Shown: positions 55,225 to 63,730 of the stretch, in pieces | Layout of the letters: each line of letters starts with the position of its first letter | Position numbering within the stretch: position 1 is the first letter of the stretch | Assembly (NCBI RefSeq): GCF_042665255.1 | Contig: NZ_JBHTCD010000013.1 | Length of the DNA: 64,000 nucleotides | Source: Insolitispirillum peregrinum | GTDB lineage: Bacteria > Pseudomonadota > Alphaproteobacteria > Rhodospirillales > Rhodospirillaceae | Reading direction: 5' to 3' (one strand) | Notes under the pieces: model-generated | Told to the model about the DNA's origin: nothing | Databases searched by the model: none | Seen by the model: only the letters and a program-made list of their open reading frames with translations | Program-made: the position numbers and the translations under genes

Positions 55225-56427
55225 ATGAATATTCATGAGTATCAGGCGAAGGAACTGCTGAAAAAGTTCGGCGTTCCGGTGCTGAAGGGCGGCGTTGCCT
55301 ACACCCCCGACGAAGCTGAATCCGTGGCCAGGACCCTGGAAACCCCGGTGTTCGTGGTCAAGTCCCAGATCCACGCCGGTGGCCGTGGCAAGGGCAAGTT
55401 CAAGGAAGTCGAAAAGGCTGGCGACAAGGGCGGCGTGCGCGTCGTCAAGTCCGCTGACGACGTCAAGGTCAATGCTGGCCAGATGCTGGGCAACACCCTG
55501 GTGACCCACCAGACCGGCCCGGAAGGCAAGCAGGTCAAGCGCGTCTACGTCGAATCCGGCTGTGACATCAAGCGCGAACTGTACCTGTCGATGCTGGTCG
55601 ATCGCGCCTCGTCCCGCGTGGCGGTGATGGTGTCGACCGAAGGCGGCATGGACATCGAAGAAGTCGCCGCGCACACCCCGGAAAAGATCATTGTCCAGGA
55701 CATTGATCCGGCTTCGGGCATCTCGGGCTTCCACTGCCGCAAGCTGGCATTCGCCCTGGGTCTGGAAGGCAAGCAGGTCGGCGCCTTTACCAAGATGCTG
55801 ACCTCGCTGTTCAACTGCTTCTGCACCCTTGATGTGTCGCTGCTGGAAATCAACCCGCTGGTCGTGACCGGCGAGGGCGACGTGATCCCGCTCGACTGCA
55901 AGATGTCGTTCGACAGCAACGCGCTGTATCGTCACAAGGACATCGAAGAGCTGCGCGACGAAGACGAAGAAGATCCGTCGGAAATCGAAGCCGCCCAGCA
56001 TTCGCTGAACTACATCAAGCTCGATGGCGCCATCGGCTGCATGGTCAACGGCGCAGGCCTGGCCATGGCCACCATGGACATCATCAAGCTGTACGGCGGT
56101 TCGCCGGCCAACTTCCTCGACGTTGGCGGCGGGGCGACCAAGGAACGCGTCACCACGGCGTTCAAGATCATCCTGCGTGACCCGAACGTCGAAGGCATTC
56201 TGGTCAACATCTTCGGCGGCATCATGCGCTGCGACGTCATCGCCGAAGGCGTGGTCGCTGCGGCCCGCGAAGTCTCGCTGAACGTTCCGCTGGTCGTCCG
56301 TCTGGAAGGCACCAACGTCGAACTCGGCAAGAAGATCATGAACGAATCCGGCCTGCCGATCATCGCCGCCGACAATCTGGCGGATGCGGCTGATAAGGTC
56401 GTCAAAGCCGTGAAGGAGGCGAAGTAA
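55225..56427 (+). CDS. sucC: succinyl-CoA synthetase beta subunit
   Basis: ATP-grasp subunit that binds nucleotide and succinate in the TCA-cycle step yielding ATP or GTP. The 400-residue product begins MNIHEYQAKELLKKFGVPV and has QIHAGGRGKGK (nucleotide loop), LEINPLVVT, and GCMVNGAGLAMATMD near the C-terminal domain. It is 46 bp after mdh and overlaps sucD by 1 nt (TAATG), so the subunits are coupled. Confidence 0.97.
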   Translation: MNIHEYQAKELLKKFGVPVLKGGVAYTPDEAESVARTLETPVFVVKSQIHAGGRGKGKFKEVEKAGDKGGVRVVKSADDVKVNAGQMLGNTLVTHQTGPEGKQVKRVYVESGCDIKRELYLSMLVDRASSRVAVMVSTEGGMDIEEVAAHTPEKIIVQDIDPASGISGFHCRKLAFALGLEGKQVGAFTKMLTSLFNCFCTLDVSLLEINPLVVTGEGDVIPLDCKMSFDSNALYRHKDIEELRDEDEEDPSEIEAAQHSLNYIKLDGAIGCMVNGAGLAMATMDIIKLYGGSPANFLDVGGGATKERVTTAFKIILRDPNVEGILVNIFGGIMRCDVIAEGVVAAAREVSLNVPLVVRLEGTNVELGKKIMNESGLPIIAADNLADAADKVVKAVKEAK

Positions 56428-57302
56428 TGGCCGTTCTCATTGGTAAGGACACCAAGGTCATCTGCCAGGGCTTCACTGGCGCCCAGGGGACCTTCCACTC
56501 CGAGCAGGCAGTTGCCTATGGCACCAAGATGGTTGGTGGCGTGACCCCCGGCAAGGGCGGTACCAAGCACCTCGACCTGCCGGTGTTCGACACCGTTGCC
56601 GAAGCCAGGGAACGCACTGGTGCCAACGCCACCGTGATCTACGTTCCGCCGCCGTTCGCCGCTGACGCCATTCTGGAAGCGATCGACGCCGAAATGGAAC
56701 TGGCCGTCTGCATCACCGAAGGTATTCCGGTGCTGGACATGGTCAAGGTCAAGCGCGCCCTGGTGAACTCCAGGACCCGCCTGATCGGCCCGAACTGCCC
56801 GGGTGTGATCACCCCCGGCGAATGCAAGATCGGCATCATGCCCGGTCACATTCACCAGCGTGGCAAGATCGGTGTGGTGTCGCGTTCCGGCACCCTGACC
56901 TACGAAGCCGTCGCGCAGACCACTGCCGCCGGTCTGGGTCAGACCACCTGCATCGGTATCGGTGGTGACCCGGTCAACGGCACCAACTTCATCGACTGCC
57001 TGGAAATGTTCCTGGCCGACGGTGAAACCGAAGGCATCATCATGATCGGTGAAATCGGTGGTTCGGCTGAAGAAGAAGCCGCCGAGTTCATCAAGCAGTC
57101 CAAGGTGAAGAAGCCGATGGTTGGCTTCATCGCCGGCGTGACCGCCCCCCCGGGCAAGCGCATGGGCCATGCCGGTGCGATCATCTCGGGCGGTAAGGGT
57201 ACCGCCGACGCCAAGATGGATGCCATGCGTTCCGCTGGTATCGTCGTGGCGGACAGCCCGTCGGCTCTGGGCAGCACCATGCTGCAGCTGATGAAGGGCT
57301 GA
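56427..57302 (+). CDS. sucD: succinyl-CoA synthetase alpha subunit
   Basis: CoA-binding and phosphohistidine-carrying subunit, 291 residues. It has QGFTGAQGTFHSEQA (CoA loop), CPGVITPGECKIGIMP, and the phosphorylated histidine in GHAGAIISGG near the C-terminus. It is cotranslated with sucC and followed by a hairpin. Confidence 0.97.
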   Translation: MAVLIGKDTKVICQGFTGAQGTFHSEQAVAYGTKMVGGVTPGKGGTKHLDLPVFDTVAEARERTGANATVIYVPPPFAADAILEAIDAEMELAVCITEGIPVLDMVKVKRALVNSRTRLIGPNCPGVITPGECKIGIMPGHIHQRGKIGVVSRSGTLTYEAVAQTTAAGLGQTTCIGIGGDPVNGTNFIDCLEMFLADGETEGIIMIGEIGGSAEEEAAEFIKQSKVKKPMVGFIAGVTAPPGKRMGHAGAIISGGKGTADAKMDAMRSAGIVVADSPSALGSTMLQLMKG

Positions 57303-57682
57303 CACCCTGACAGGAAAGGGCACCGGGCCTGTGGTCCGGTGCTCCTTCTCTCTGGTGGATAGTGTAACCCTGTCTGCCACCCCCTGATGACCGTCCGCCT
57401 TTATCTTTGTCAGGGGCTGCGTGCGCCAACTGACCGACCGGCCCGAACGACCAGCGTGTCCCGGGTCAGCGTGTCAGAGGACTGTGGGATCGGATGCTGT
57501 TTGTCCCGGACCTCCCCCAGGGGAAGGGGCTGTACCGATCACTCCGTGTTGCGTCTTCCCGTGGTCTGCGGGGTCGCACCGCAGCACAGCGGGTTGCAAA
57601 TGTGCGTCCTGGACTCCACGGGTATCCCCGGCCGTGGCAGTCGCGTTCCATCAATCGGGCAGGAACAAGAAGGGCAAGAAGC
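57303..57682 (+). promoter_or_regulatory. sucD-sucA spacer with hairpin and probable sucA leader
   Basis: A 10-bp stem with one mismatch (57320-57329 with 57333-57342) followed by tccttctc lies 18 bp after sucD and probably ends or pauses its transcript. The remaining 340 bp before sucA are much longer than other spacers in the cluster and probably carry a separate promoter, but none was identified. Confidence 0.45.
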
Positions 57683-60598
57683 GTGGAAGCTTCGTTTCTG
57701 ACTGGTGCTAACGCCACCTTCATCGCCGAGCTTTACGAACGGTACCTCGACGACCCACAAGCCGTTGATCCGACCTGGATCAGCCTTTTCAAGGAACTCA
57801 TGGATGATCCGGCTTCGCTGGCCAGCGAGCTGAAGGGTCCGTCATGGGGCCGCAACCGCACGCAGGTGGTTGGCGCCCCGGACCTGGATGCGCCGCCGCC
57901 GAAAAAGAAGCCCGGTGGTGCCTCGGACGCCGAAGTGCGCGCCCGGGTGCTGGATTCCATCCGCGCCCTGATGATGATCCGCACCTATCGTGTGCGTGGT
58001 CACCTGATGGCGCAGCTGGACCCGCTGGGCATCAACGAGCCGACCGCTCATCCGGAACTGGACTACCGCACCTACGGCTTCACCGAAGCCGATCTGGACC
58101 GGGAAATCTTCATCGACAACGTGCTGGGTCTGGAAAAGGCCAAGTTGCGCGAAATCATGTCGCTGCTGAAGAAGACCTATTGCGGGACCATCGGCGTCGA
58201 GTTCATGCACATTCAGGACCCGGACCAAAAGGCCTGGATCCAGAAGCGTATCGAGGCGTCGCGGAATGTCACCGAATTCACCGACCTTGGCAAAAAGACC
58301 ATTCTCGAGCGTCTGACCGAGGCCGAAGGGTTCGAAAAGTTCCTGCAGGTGAAGTACACCGGAACCAAGCGTTTCGGTCTGGAAGGCGGCGAGTCGATCG
58401 TTCCGGCGATTGAACAGGTGCTGAAGCGCGGCAGCCAGCTGGGGATTGAGGAAGTCGTTCTGGGCATGGCTCACCGTGGCCGCCTGAACATCCTCGCCAA
58501 CGTGATGCGCAAGCCGTATCAGGCGATCTTCTCGGAATTCCAGGGCAATCCGGCCAACCCGGAAGACGTCCAGGGTTCGGGCGACGTGAAGTACCATCTG
58601 GGGACCTCCACCGACCGCGAGTTCGATGGCAAGATCGTCCACATGTCGCTGCAGGCCAACCCGTCGCACCTCGAAGCCGTTGATCCGGTGGTGCTGGGCA
58701 AGGTGCGTGCGCGTCAGGGCCAGATCGGTGACACCGAACGCACCCGCGTTCTGGGCATCATCCTGCACGGCGACGCTGCGTTCGCTGGTCAGGGCGTGGT
58801 GGCCGAGTGCTTTGGCATGAGCCAGTTGAAGGGCTATCGCACCGGCGGCACCCTGCACTTCGTCATCAACAACCAGATCGGTTTCACCACCGCGCCGCAG
58901 TACAGCCGTTCGGGCACCTACTGCTCGGACATCGCCAAGATGGTGCAGGCTCCGATCCTGCACGTCAACGGCGATGACCCGGAAGCCGTGGTCCACGCCG
59001 CCCGCATCGCCATCGAATACCGCCAGACCTTCAAGTCTGACGTGGTGCTGGACATGGTGTGCTATCGCCGTCAGGGACACAACGAGTCCGAAGAACCGGC
59101 GTTCACCCAGCCCAAGATGTACAAGCTGATCTCGGGGCAGACCACCACCCGCAACCTGTACGCCCAGCGTCTGGTTGGCGAAAACGTGATGTCGCAGGCT
59201 GACGCCGACAAGATGGCGGCGGATTTCCACGCCCATCTGGAAGGCGAATTCGAAACCGCCAAGTCCTACAAGCCGAACAAGGCCGACTGGCTGGAAGGCC
59301 GCTGGAAGGGTCTGAACCAGCTGGGCGACGAAGAAGAATACCAGCAGTACGACACCCAGTGCTCGATCGAGGCCCTGAAGCTGGTCGGCAAGGCGCTGAC
59401 CACCACCCCGGACAGCGTCGACGTCAACCGCAAGATTCAGCGTCAGCTCAAGGCCAAAGAGCAGATGTTTGAAACCGGCGAAGGCATCGACTGGGCCACC
59501 GCCGAGGCGCTGGCCTTCGGGACGCTGGCTCAGGAAGGCCACCCGATTCGTCTGTCCGGTCAGGATTGCGGTCGTGGCACCTTCTCGCAGCGCCACTCGG
59601 TGCTGATCGACCAGAGCAACGAAAACACCTACGTGCCGCTGAACCACATCAGCGACAAGCAGGCCCATTACGAAGTGCTCGACAGCCCGCTGTCCGAATA
59701 CGCCGTGCTGGGCTACGAATACGGCTTCTCGCTGGCCGAGCCGAATGGTCTGACCCTGTGGGAAGCCCAGTTCGGTGACTTCGCCAACGGCGCGCAGATC
59801 ATCTTTGACCAGTTCATCTGCTCGGGTGAATCAAAGTGGCTGCGCATGTCCGGTCTGGTGGTTCTGCTGCCGCATGGCTATGAAGGTCAGGGTCCGGAAC
59901 ACTCTTCCGCCCGTCCGGAACGCTATCTGCAGCTGTGCGCCGAAGACAACATGCAGGTCTGTAACCTGACCACTCCGGCCAACTACTTCCATGCCCTGCG
60001 TCGTCAGATCCGCCGCAATTTCCGCAAGCCGCTGATCATCATGACGCCGAAGTCGTTGCTGCGTCACAAGGCCTGCGTCAGCTCGCTGGCCGATCTGGGG
60101 CCGAACTCCGGCTTCCAGCGCGTGATCCCTGAAACCCAGTCGCTGGTGGCTGACGATCAGGTCAAGCGTGTCGTGCTGTGCTCGGGCAAGGTCTATTACG
60201 ATCTGCTGGCTGCCCGCGAAGAGCGCGGCATCACCGATGTCGCCCTGGTGCGCGTCGAGCAGCTCTATCCCTGGCCGAAGGAACTGGTGAAGGCCGAAAT
60301 TTCGCGTTACCGCAACGCGGAAGTCGTCTGGTGCCAGGAAGAACCGGCCAACATGGGCTACTGGACCTTTGTCATGCCGCGCCTGCAATTCATCGTCGAA
60401 GAAACCGGTCACAGCCCGGCCAAGGTCGCCTATGTCGGCCGCCCGGCCTCGGCGTCTCCGGCCACCGGCCTGATGAAGAAGCACGTTGCTGAACAAAACC
60501 GCCTGGCCGAGCAGGCTCTGGACGTCAAGGCATGGCCGTACATCGACCTGCCGCAGCCGTTCAAGCGCGCCACCACGCTTTCCAAGATGGGCGAATAA
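57683..60598 (+). CDS. sucA: 2-oxoglutarate dehydrogenase E1 component
   Basis: Thiamine-diphosphate enzyme decarboxylating 2-oxoglutarate and passing the succinyl group to lipoyl-E2. The 971-residue length is normal. The N-terminus SFLTGANATFIAELYERYL is the family start, and GMAHRGRLNILANV, FGMSQLKGYRTGGTLHFVIN (within thiamine binding) and GYEGQGPEHSSARPERYLQ are present. The start is taken as GTG 57683 because it precedes the conserved N-terminus; the frame from 57494 gives an unlikely Arg-rich extension. It has its own long leader. Confidence 0.95.
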   Translation: MEASFLTGANATFIAELYERYLDDPQAVDPTWISLFKELMDDPASLASELKGPSWGRNRTQVVGAPDLDAPPPKKKPGGASDAEVRARVLDSIRALMMIRTYRVRGHLMAQLDPLGINEPTAHPELDYRTYGFTEADLDREIFIDNVLGLEKAKLREIMSLLKKTYCGTIGVEFMHIQDPDQKAWIQKRIEASRNVTEFTDLGKKTILERLTEAEGFEKFLQVKYTGTKRFGLEGGESIVPAIEQVLKRGSQLGIEEVVLGMAHRGRLNILANVMRKPYQAIFSEFQGNPANPEDVQGSGDVKYHLGTSTDREFDGKIVHMSLQANPSHLEAVDPVVLGKVRARQGQIGDTERTRVLGIILHGDAAFAGQGVVAECFGMSQLKGYRTGGTLHFVINNQIGFTTAPQYSRSGTYCSDIAKMVQAPILHVNGDDPEAVVHAARIAIEYRQTFKSDVVLDMVCYRRQGHNESEEPAFTQPKMYKLISGQTTTRNLYAQRLVGENVMSQADADKMAADFHAHLEGEFETAKSYKPNKADWLEGRWKGLNQLGDEEEYQQYDTQCSIEALKLVGKALTTTPDSVDVNRKIQRQLKAKEQMFETGEGIDWATAEALAFGTLAQEGHPIRLSGQDCGRGTFSQRHSVLIDQSNENTYVPLNHISDKQAHYEVLDSPLSEYAVLGYEYGFSLAEPNGLTLWEAQFGDFANGAQIIFDQFICSGESKWLRMSGLVVLLPHGYEGQGPEHSSARPERYLQLCAEDNMQVCNLTTPANYFHALRRQIRRNFRKPLIIMTPKSLLRHKACVSSLADLGPNSGFQRVIPETQSLVADDQVKRVVLCSGKVYYDLLAAREERGITDVALVRVEQLYPWPKELVKAEISRYRNAEVVWCQEEPANMGYWTFVMPRLQFIVEETGHSPAKVAYVGRPASASPATGLMKKHVAEQNRLAEQALDVKAWPYIDLPQPFKRATTLSKMGE

Positions 60599-60616
60599 GG
60601 CGGGCCCCCCGCCTTT
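60597..60616 (+). terminator. hairpin after sucA
   Basis: An 8-bp stem (aaggcggg, 60597-60604, with cccgcctt, 60608-60615) overlaps the sucA stop codon and has a 3-nt loop and a short T run. It may attenuate or stabilise rather than fully stop transcription. Confidence 0.55.
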
Positions 60617-60653
60617 AGCCTGATCGACGAGACGAAGAGATATCGAGGACGTC

Positions 60654-61925
60654 ATGGCCACTGAAGTTAAAGTTCCCGCCCTTGGCGAGTCTGTTACCGA
60701 AGCTACCGTTTCCAAGTGGTTCAAGAAGCCCGGCGACGCCGTCAAGGTTGACGAGCCGCTGTGCGAACTGGAAACCGACAAGGTTACCGTCGAAGTCCCC
60801 AGCCCGGTTGCCGGTGCGCTGGCCGAAATCGTCGCCGCTGATGGTGCCGAAATCGAAGTCGGTGCCCTGCTGTGCCTGATCGCCGAAGGGGCCGAAGGGT
60901 CTGTGTCTGCCGCTCCGGCGGCGGCTCCGGCTGCTGCTGCTGCTGCCCCGGCTGCCGCTCCGGCCGCTGCTGCTCCGGCTCCGGCCAAGGCTGCCCCGGC
61001 AGCCAACGCCAACCTCGACTACCCGCTGGCTCCGGCGGTGCGCAAGCTGATCGAAGACAACAGCCTTGACGCCGCCAGGATCCCGGCCACCGGCAAGGAC
61101 GGCCGTCTGACCAAGGAAGACGTGCTGGCCTTCATCGCCAACGGTGGCAAGGCTCCGTCGGCTGCCGCCAAGGCCGCCGCCGCTGCTGTCACTCCGGGCG
61201 CTGCCGCCACCGCCGCCTCTGGTCCGCGCGAAGAACGCGTGAAGATGACCCGCCTGCGCAAGCGCGTCGCTGAACGTCTGAAGGACGCTCAGAACACCGC
61301 TGCCATGCTGACCACCTTCAACGAAATCGACATGACCAACGTCATGGCGCTGCGCAACCAGTACAAGGACAACTTTGAAAAGAAGCATGGCTGCCGTCTG
61401 GGCTTCATGTCCTTCTTCATCAAGGCTTGTGTCACCGCCCTGCAGGAAATCCCGGCGGTGAACGCCGAGATCGACGGCGATGAACTGGTGTACAAGAACT
61501 ACTACGACATCTCGGTCGCCGTTGGCGGTCCGCAGGGTCTGGTGGTGCCGGTGGTGCGCGATTGCGACAAGCTGAGCTTTGCCGAAATCGAAAAGAAGAT
61601 TGCCGATTACGGCAAGAAGGCGCGCGACGGCAAGCTGACCATGGAAGACATGCAGGGCGGCACCTTTACCGTGTCGAACGGCGGCGTCTATGGGTCGCTG
61701 ATGTCCACCCCGATCCTGAACCCGCCGCAGTCGGGCATTCTGGGTATGCACAAGACCATGATGCGTCCGATGGTGATGCCTGATGGTTCGATCCAGGCCC
61801 GCCCGATGATGTATCTGGCGCTGTCCTATGACCACCGCATCATCGACGGCAAGGAAGCCGTCACCTTCCTGGTGCGCGTCAAGGAATGCCTGGAAGACCC
61901 GGCGCGTATCCTGATGGATGCCTAA
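60654..61925 (+). CDS. sucB: 2-oxoglutarate dehydrogenase E2 (dihydrolipoyl succinyltransferase)
   Basis: Core of the complex, 423 residues. The lipoyl domain (1-80) carries the modified lysine in ETDKVTVEVPSP. An Ala/Pro-rich linker (about 83-120) leads to the E1/E3-binding domain (PAVRKLIEDNSLDAARIPATG) and the catalytic domain with SYDHRIIDGKEA, which holds the active-site histidine. It lies 55 bp after sucA and is cotranscribed with it and lpd. Confidence 0.97.
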   Translation: MATEVKVPALGESVTEATVSKWFKKPGDAVKVDEPLCELETDKVTVEVPSPVAGALAEIVAADGAEIEVGALLCLIAEGAEGSVSAAPAAAPAAAAAAPAAAPAAAAPAPAKAAPAANANLDYPLAPAVRKLIEDNSLDAARIPATGKDGRLTKEDVLAFIANGGKAPSAAAKAAAAAVTPGAAATAASGPREERVKMTRLRKRVAERLKDAQNTAAMLTTFNEIDMTNVMALRNQYKDNFEKKHGCRLGFMSFFIKACVTALQEIPAVNAEIDGDELVYKNYYDISVAVGGPQGLVVPVVRDCDKLSFAEIEKKIADYGKKARDGKLTMEDMQGGTFTVSNGGVYGSLMSTPILNPPQSGILGMHKTMMRPMVMPDGSIQARPMMYLALSYDHRIIDGKEAVTFLVRVKECLEDPARILMDA

Positions 61926-61936
61926 AAGCCTACACG

Positions 61937-61963
61937 ACGGGGGGCCGCAGGGTCCCCCGTTTT
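61937..61963 (+). terminator. hairpin between sucB and lpd
   Basis: A 7-bp stem (acggggg, 61937-61943, with cccccgt, 61954-61960) is followed by tttt. It is short and probably partial. Confidence 0.5.
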
Positions 61964-62041
61964 GTCCTGTCATGAACAGCAGTTTTCTGCGCCAGTCCAT
62001 CCGGCAGGCTGGCGTGCGGTTAGGGGAAGGAAGACTCCACA

Positions 62042-63436
62042 ATGTCTTATGATCTGGTCGTTATCGGTGGTGGTCCCGGCGGCTATGTGTGCGCCATTCG
62101 CGCCGCCCAGTTGGGGATGAAGGTTGCCTGCGTTGAAAAGCGCGGCGCTTTGGGGGGCACCTGCCTGAACGTCGGCTGCATTCCGTCCAAGGCCCTGTTG
62201 CAGTCCTCGCACCTGTACGAACAGACCCAGCACGAGCTGGCCGAGCACGGCATCACCGTCGGGTCAGTGTCGGTTGACATCGCCGCCATGATCAAGCGCA
62301 AGGACAAGGTGGTCAGCGACAACACTGCTGGCATCGAGTTCCTGTTCAAGAAGAACAAGATCGACTACATCAAGGGCGCGGGCAAGATCACCGCTGCTGG
62401 CACCGTCGAAGTCATCGGCGAAACCAATACCACCCTGACCACCAAAAACATCGTGATCGCCACCGGTTCGGACGTGACGCCGCTGCCGGGTGTGACCATC
62501 GACGAAAAGCAGATCGTGTCGTCGACCGGCGCGCTGTCGATGACTTCGGTGCCGAAGAAGATGGTGGTGATCGGTGCGGGCGTGATCGGTCTGGAACTGG
62601 GCTCGGTTTATCGTCGTCTGGGCGCCGAAGTGACCGTGGTCGAATTCCTCGACGTCATCCTGCCGCCGATGGACGGCGAAGTGCGCAAGCAGATGCAGCG
62701 TCTGCTGGAAAAGCAGGGTCTGGCTTTCCGTCTGGGCACCAAGGTCACCGGCGCGGTTGCCAGCGACGCTGGTGTCTCGCTGACCCTGGAACCGGCTGCC
62801 GGTGGCGAAGCCTCGACGCTGGATGCCGACGTGGTGCTGGTCGCCATCGGTCGCCGTCCGTACACCGAAGGCCTCGGTCTGGACAGCATCGGTCTGGCCG
62901 CCAATGCCCGTGGCTTCATCGAGGTTGATCACGACTATCAGACCGCCGTGCAGGGCGTGTTCGCCATCGGTGACGTGATCGGCGGCATGATGCTCGCCCA
63001 CAAGGCCGAAGAAGAAGGCGTTGCCGTCGCCGAGCTGATCGCGGGCCAGTCCGGCCACGTCAACTATGGTGCCATCCCGTCGGTGGTCTACACCCACCCC
63101 GAAGTGGCGATGGTCGGCAAGACCGAAGAGCAGCTGAAGGACGCCGGTGTGGCCTATAAGGTCGGCAAGTTCCCCTTCACCGCCAACGGCCGCGCCCGCG
63201 CCAACGGCTGCACCGACGGCTTTGTGAAGGTTCTGGCCGACGCCAAGACCGACCGCGTCCTCGGCTGCCACATCATCGGCCCCGAAGCTGGCGACCTGAT
63301 GCAGGAAGTCGTGGTGGCGATGGAATTCGGCGCTTCGGCTGAAGACGTCGCCCGCTCCAGCCACGCTCACCCGCAGCTGGGCGAAGCGATCAAGGAAGCG
63401 ATGCTCGCCGTCGACAAGCGTCCGCTGCACGTCTAA
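62042..63436 (+). CDS. lpd: dihydrolipoamide dehydrogenase (E3)
   Basis: FAD enzyme reoxidising the lipoyl group of 2-oxoglutarate dehydrogenase, reducing NAD. The 464-residue product has the FAD loop VIGGGPGGYVCAIRAAQLG, the redox disulfide in GGTCLNVGCIPSK, the NAD loop VVIGAGVIGLELGSVY, and the C-terminal active-site histidine in SSHAHPQLGEAIKEA. The ATG has GGAAGGA upstream. It ends the TCA-cycle cluster. Confidence 0.97.
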   Translation: MSYDLVVIGGGPGGYVCAIRAAQLGMKVACVEKRGALGGTCLNVGCIPSKALLQSSHLYEQTQHELAEHGITVGSVSVDIAAMIKRKDKVVSDNTAGIEFLFKKNKIDYIKGAGKITAAGTVEVIGETNTTLTTKNIVIATGSDVTPLPGVTIDEKQIVSSTGALSMTSVPKKMVVIGAGVIGLELGSVYRRLGAEVTVVEFLDVILPPMDGEVRKQMQRLLEKQGLAFRLGTKVTGAVASDAGVSLTLEPAAGGEASTLDADVVLVAIGRRPYTEGLGLDSIGLAANARGFIEVDHDYQTAVQGVFAIGDVIGGMMLAHKAEEEGVAVAELIAGQSGHVNYGAIPSVVYTHPEVAMVGKTEEQLKDAGVAYKVGKFPFTANGRARANGCTDGFVKVLADAKTDRVLGCHIIGPEAGDLMQEVVVAMEFGASAEDVARSSHAHPQLGEAIKEAMLAVDKRPLHV

Positions 63437-63459
63437 GTTTTCTTGGGTGTGAGTGTACG

Positions 63460-63493
63460 AAAAGGCCAGTCCGGGGAACCGGGCTGGCCTTTT
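63460..63493 (+). terminator. intrinsic terminator of the suc/lpd cluster
   Basis: A 10-bp stem (aaaaggccag, 63460-63469, with ctggcctttt, 63484-63493) encloses a further ccgg/ccgg stem. It begins 23 bp after the lpd stop codon. Confidence 0.85.
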
Positions 63494-63511
63494 GTGTTGG
63501 GGAGGGATTCT

Positions 63512-63571
63512 ATGAATATAATTGTTGCCTTTTTGTTCTTATGTGCTATAAAAGCATATCATTGGCAGTAA
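63512..63571 (+). CDS. possible 19-residue hydrophobic peptide
   Basis: The frame encodes MNIIVAFLFLCAIKAYHWQ, with a GGGGAGGG ribosome-binding-like site about 6 nt upstream, and is followed 20 bp later by a clean intrinsic terminator. It is AT-rich compared with its surroundings. The peptide could be a small membrane protein or the marker of a short transcript. It is too short for recognition by homology. Confidence 0.3.
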   Translation: MNIIVAFLFLCAIKAYHWQ

Positions 63572-63591
63572 TCCATTCAAGGTTCCTGATC

Positions 63592-63622
63592 GCCGCACCC
63601 CGACAGAGGTTGCGGCTTTTTT
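63592..63622 (+). terminator. intrinsic terminator after the small ORF
   Basis: A 6-bp stem (gccgca, 63592-63597, with tgcggc, 63611-63616) is followed by tttttt. Since the lpd terminator lies upstream, this second terminator implies a separate short transcript from about 63500. Confidence 0.7.
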
Positions 63623-63636
63623 CATGTCTGTCCGAC

Positions 63637-63730
63637 TAGAGCGTTTTCACACTGAGCGAAAACGCTCCTCCCTTTTAGGGCCGCATTTTCCGAGCCGTTG
63701 ATCGTCGACGGTCAACTTGAAAATGCTCTA
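63637..63730 (-). repeat. dispersed repeat, family C, inverted copy
   Basis: Bounded by tagagcgttttc at the left and gaaaatgctcta at the right. It is a longer diverged copy of the element at 26712-26775, with the same ggctcggaaaatgcggc core read on the other strand. The IS5-like element begins at its right edge. Confidence 0.75.

Noticed and set aside
57494..57682. 63-residue N-terminal extension of sucA
   Set aside because: It is rich in Arg and Gly, lacks similarity to known E1 N-termini, and the GTG at 57683 precedes the conserved start.
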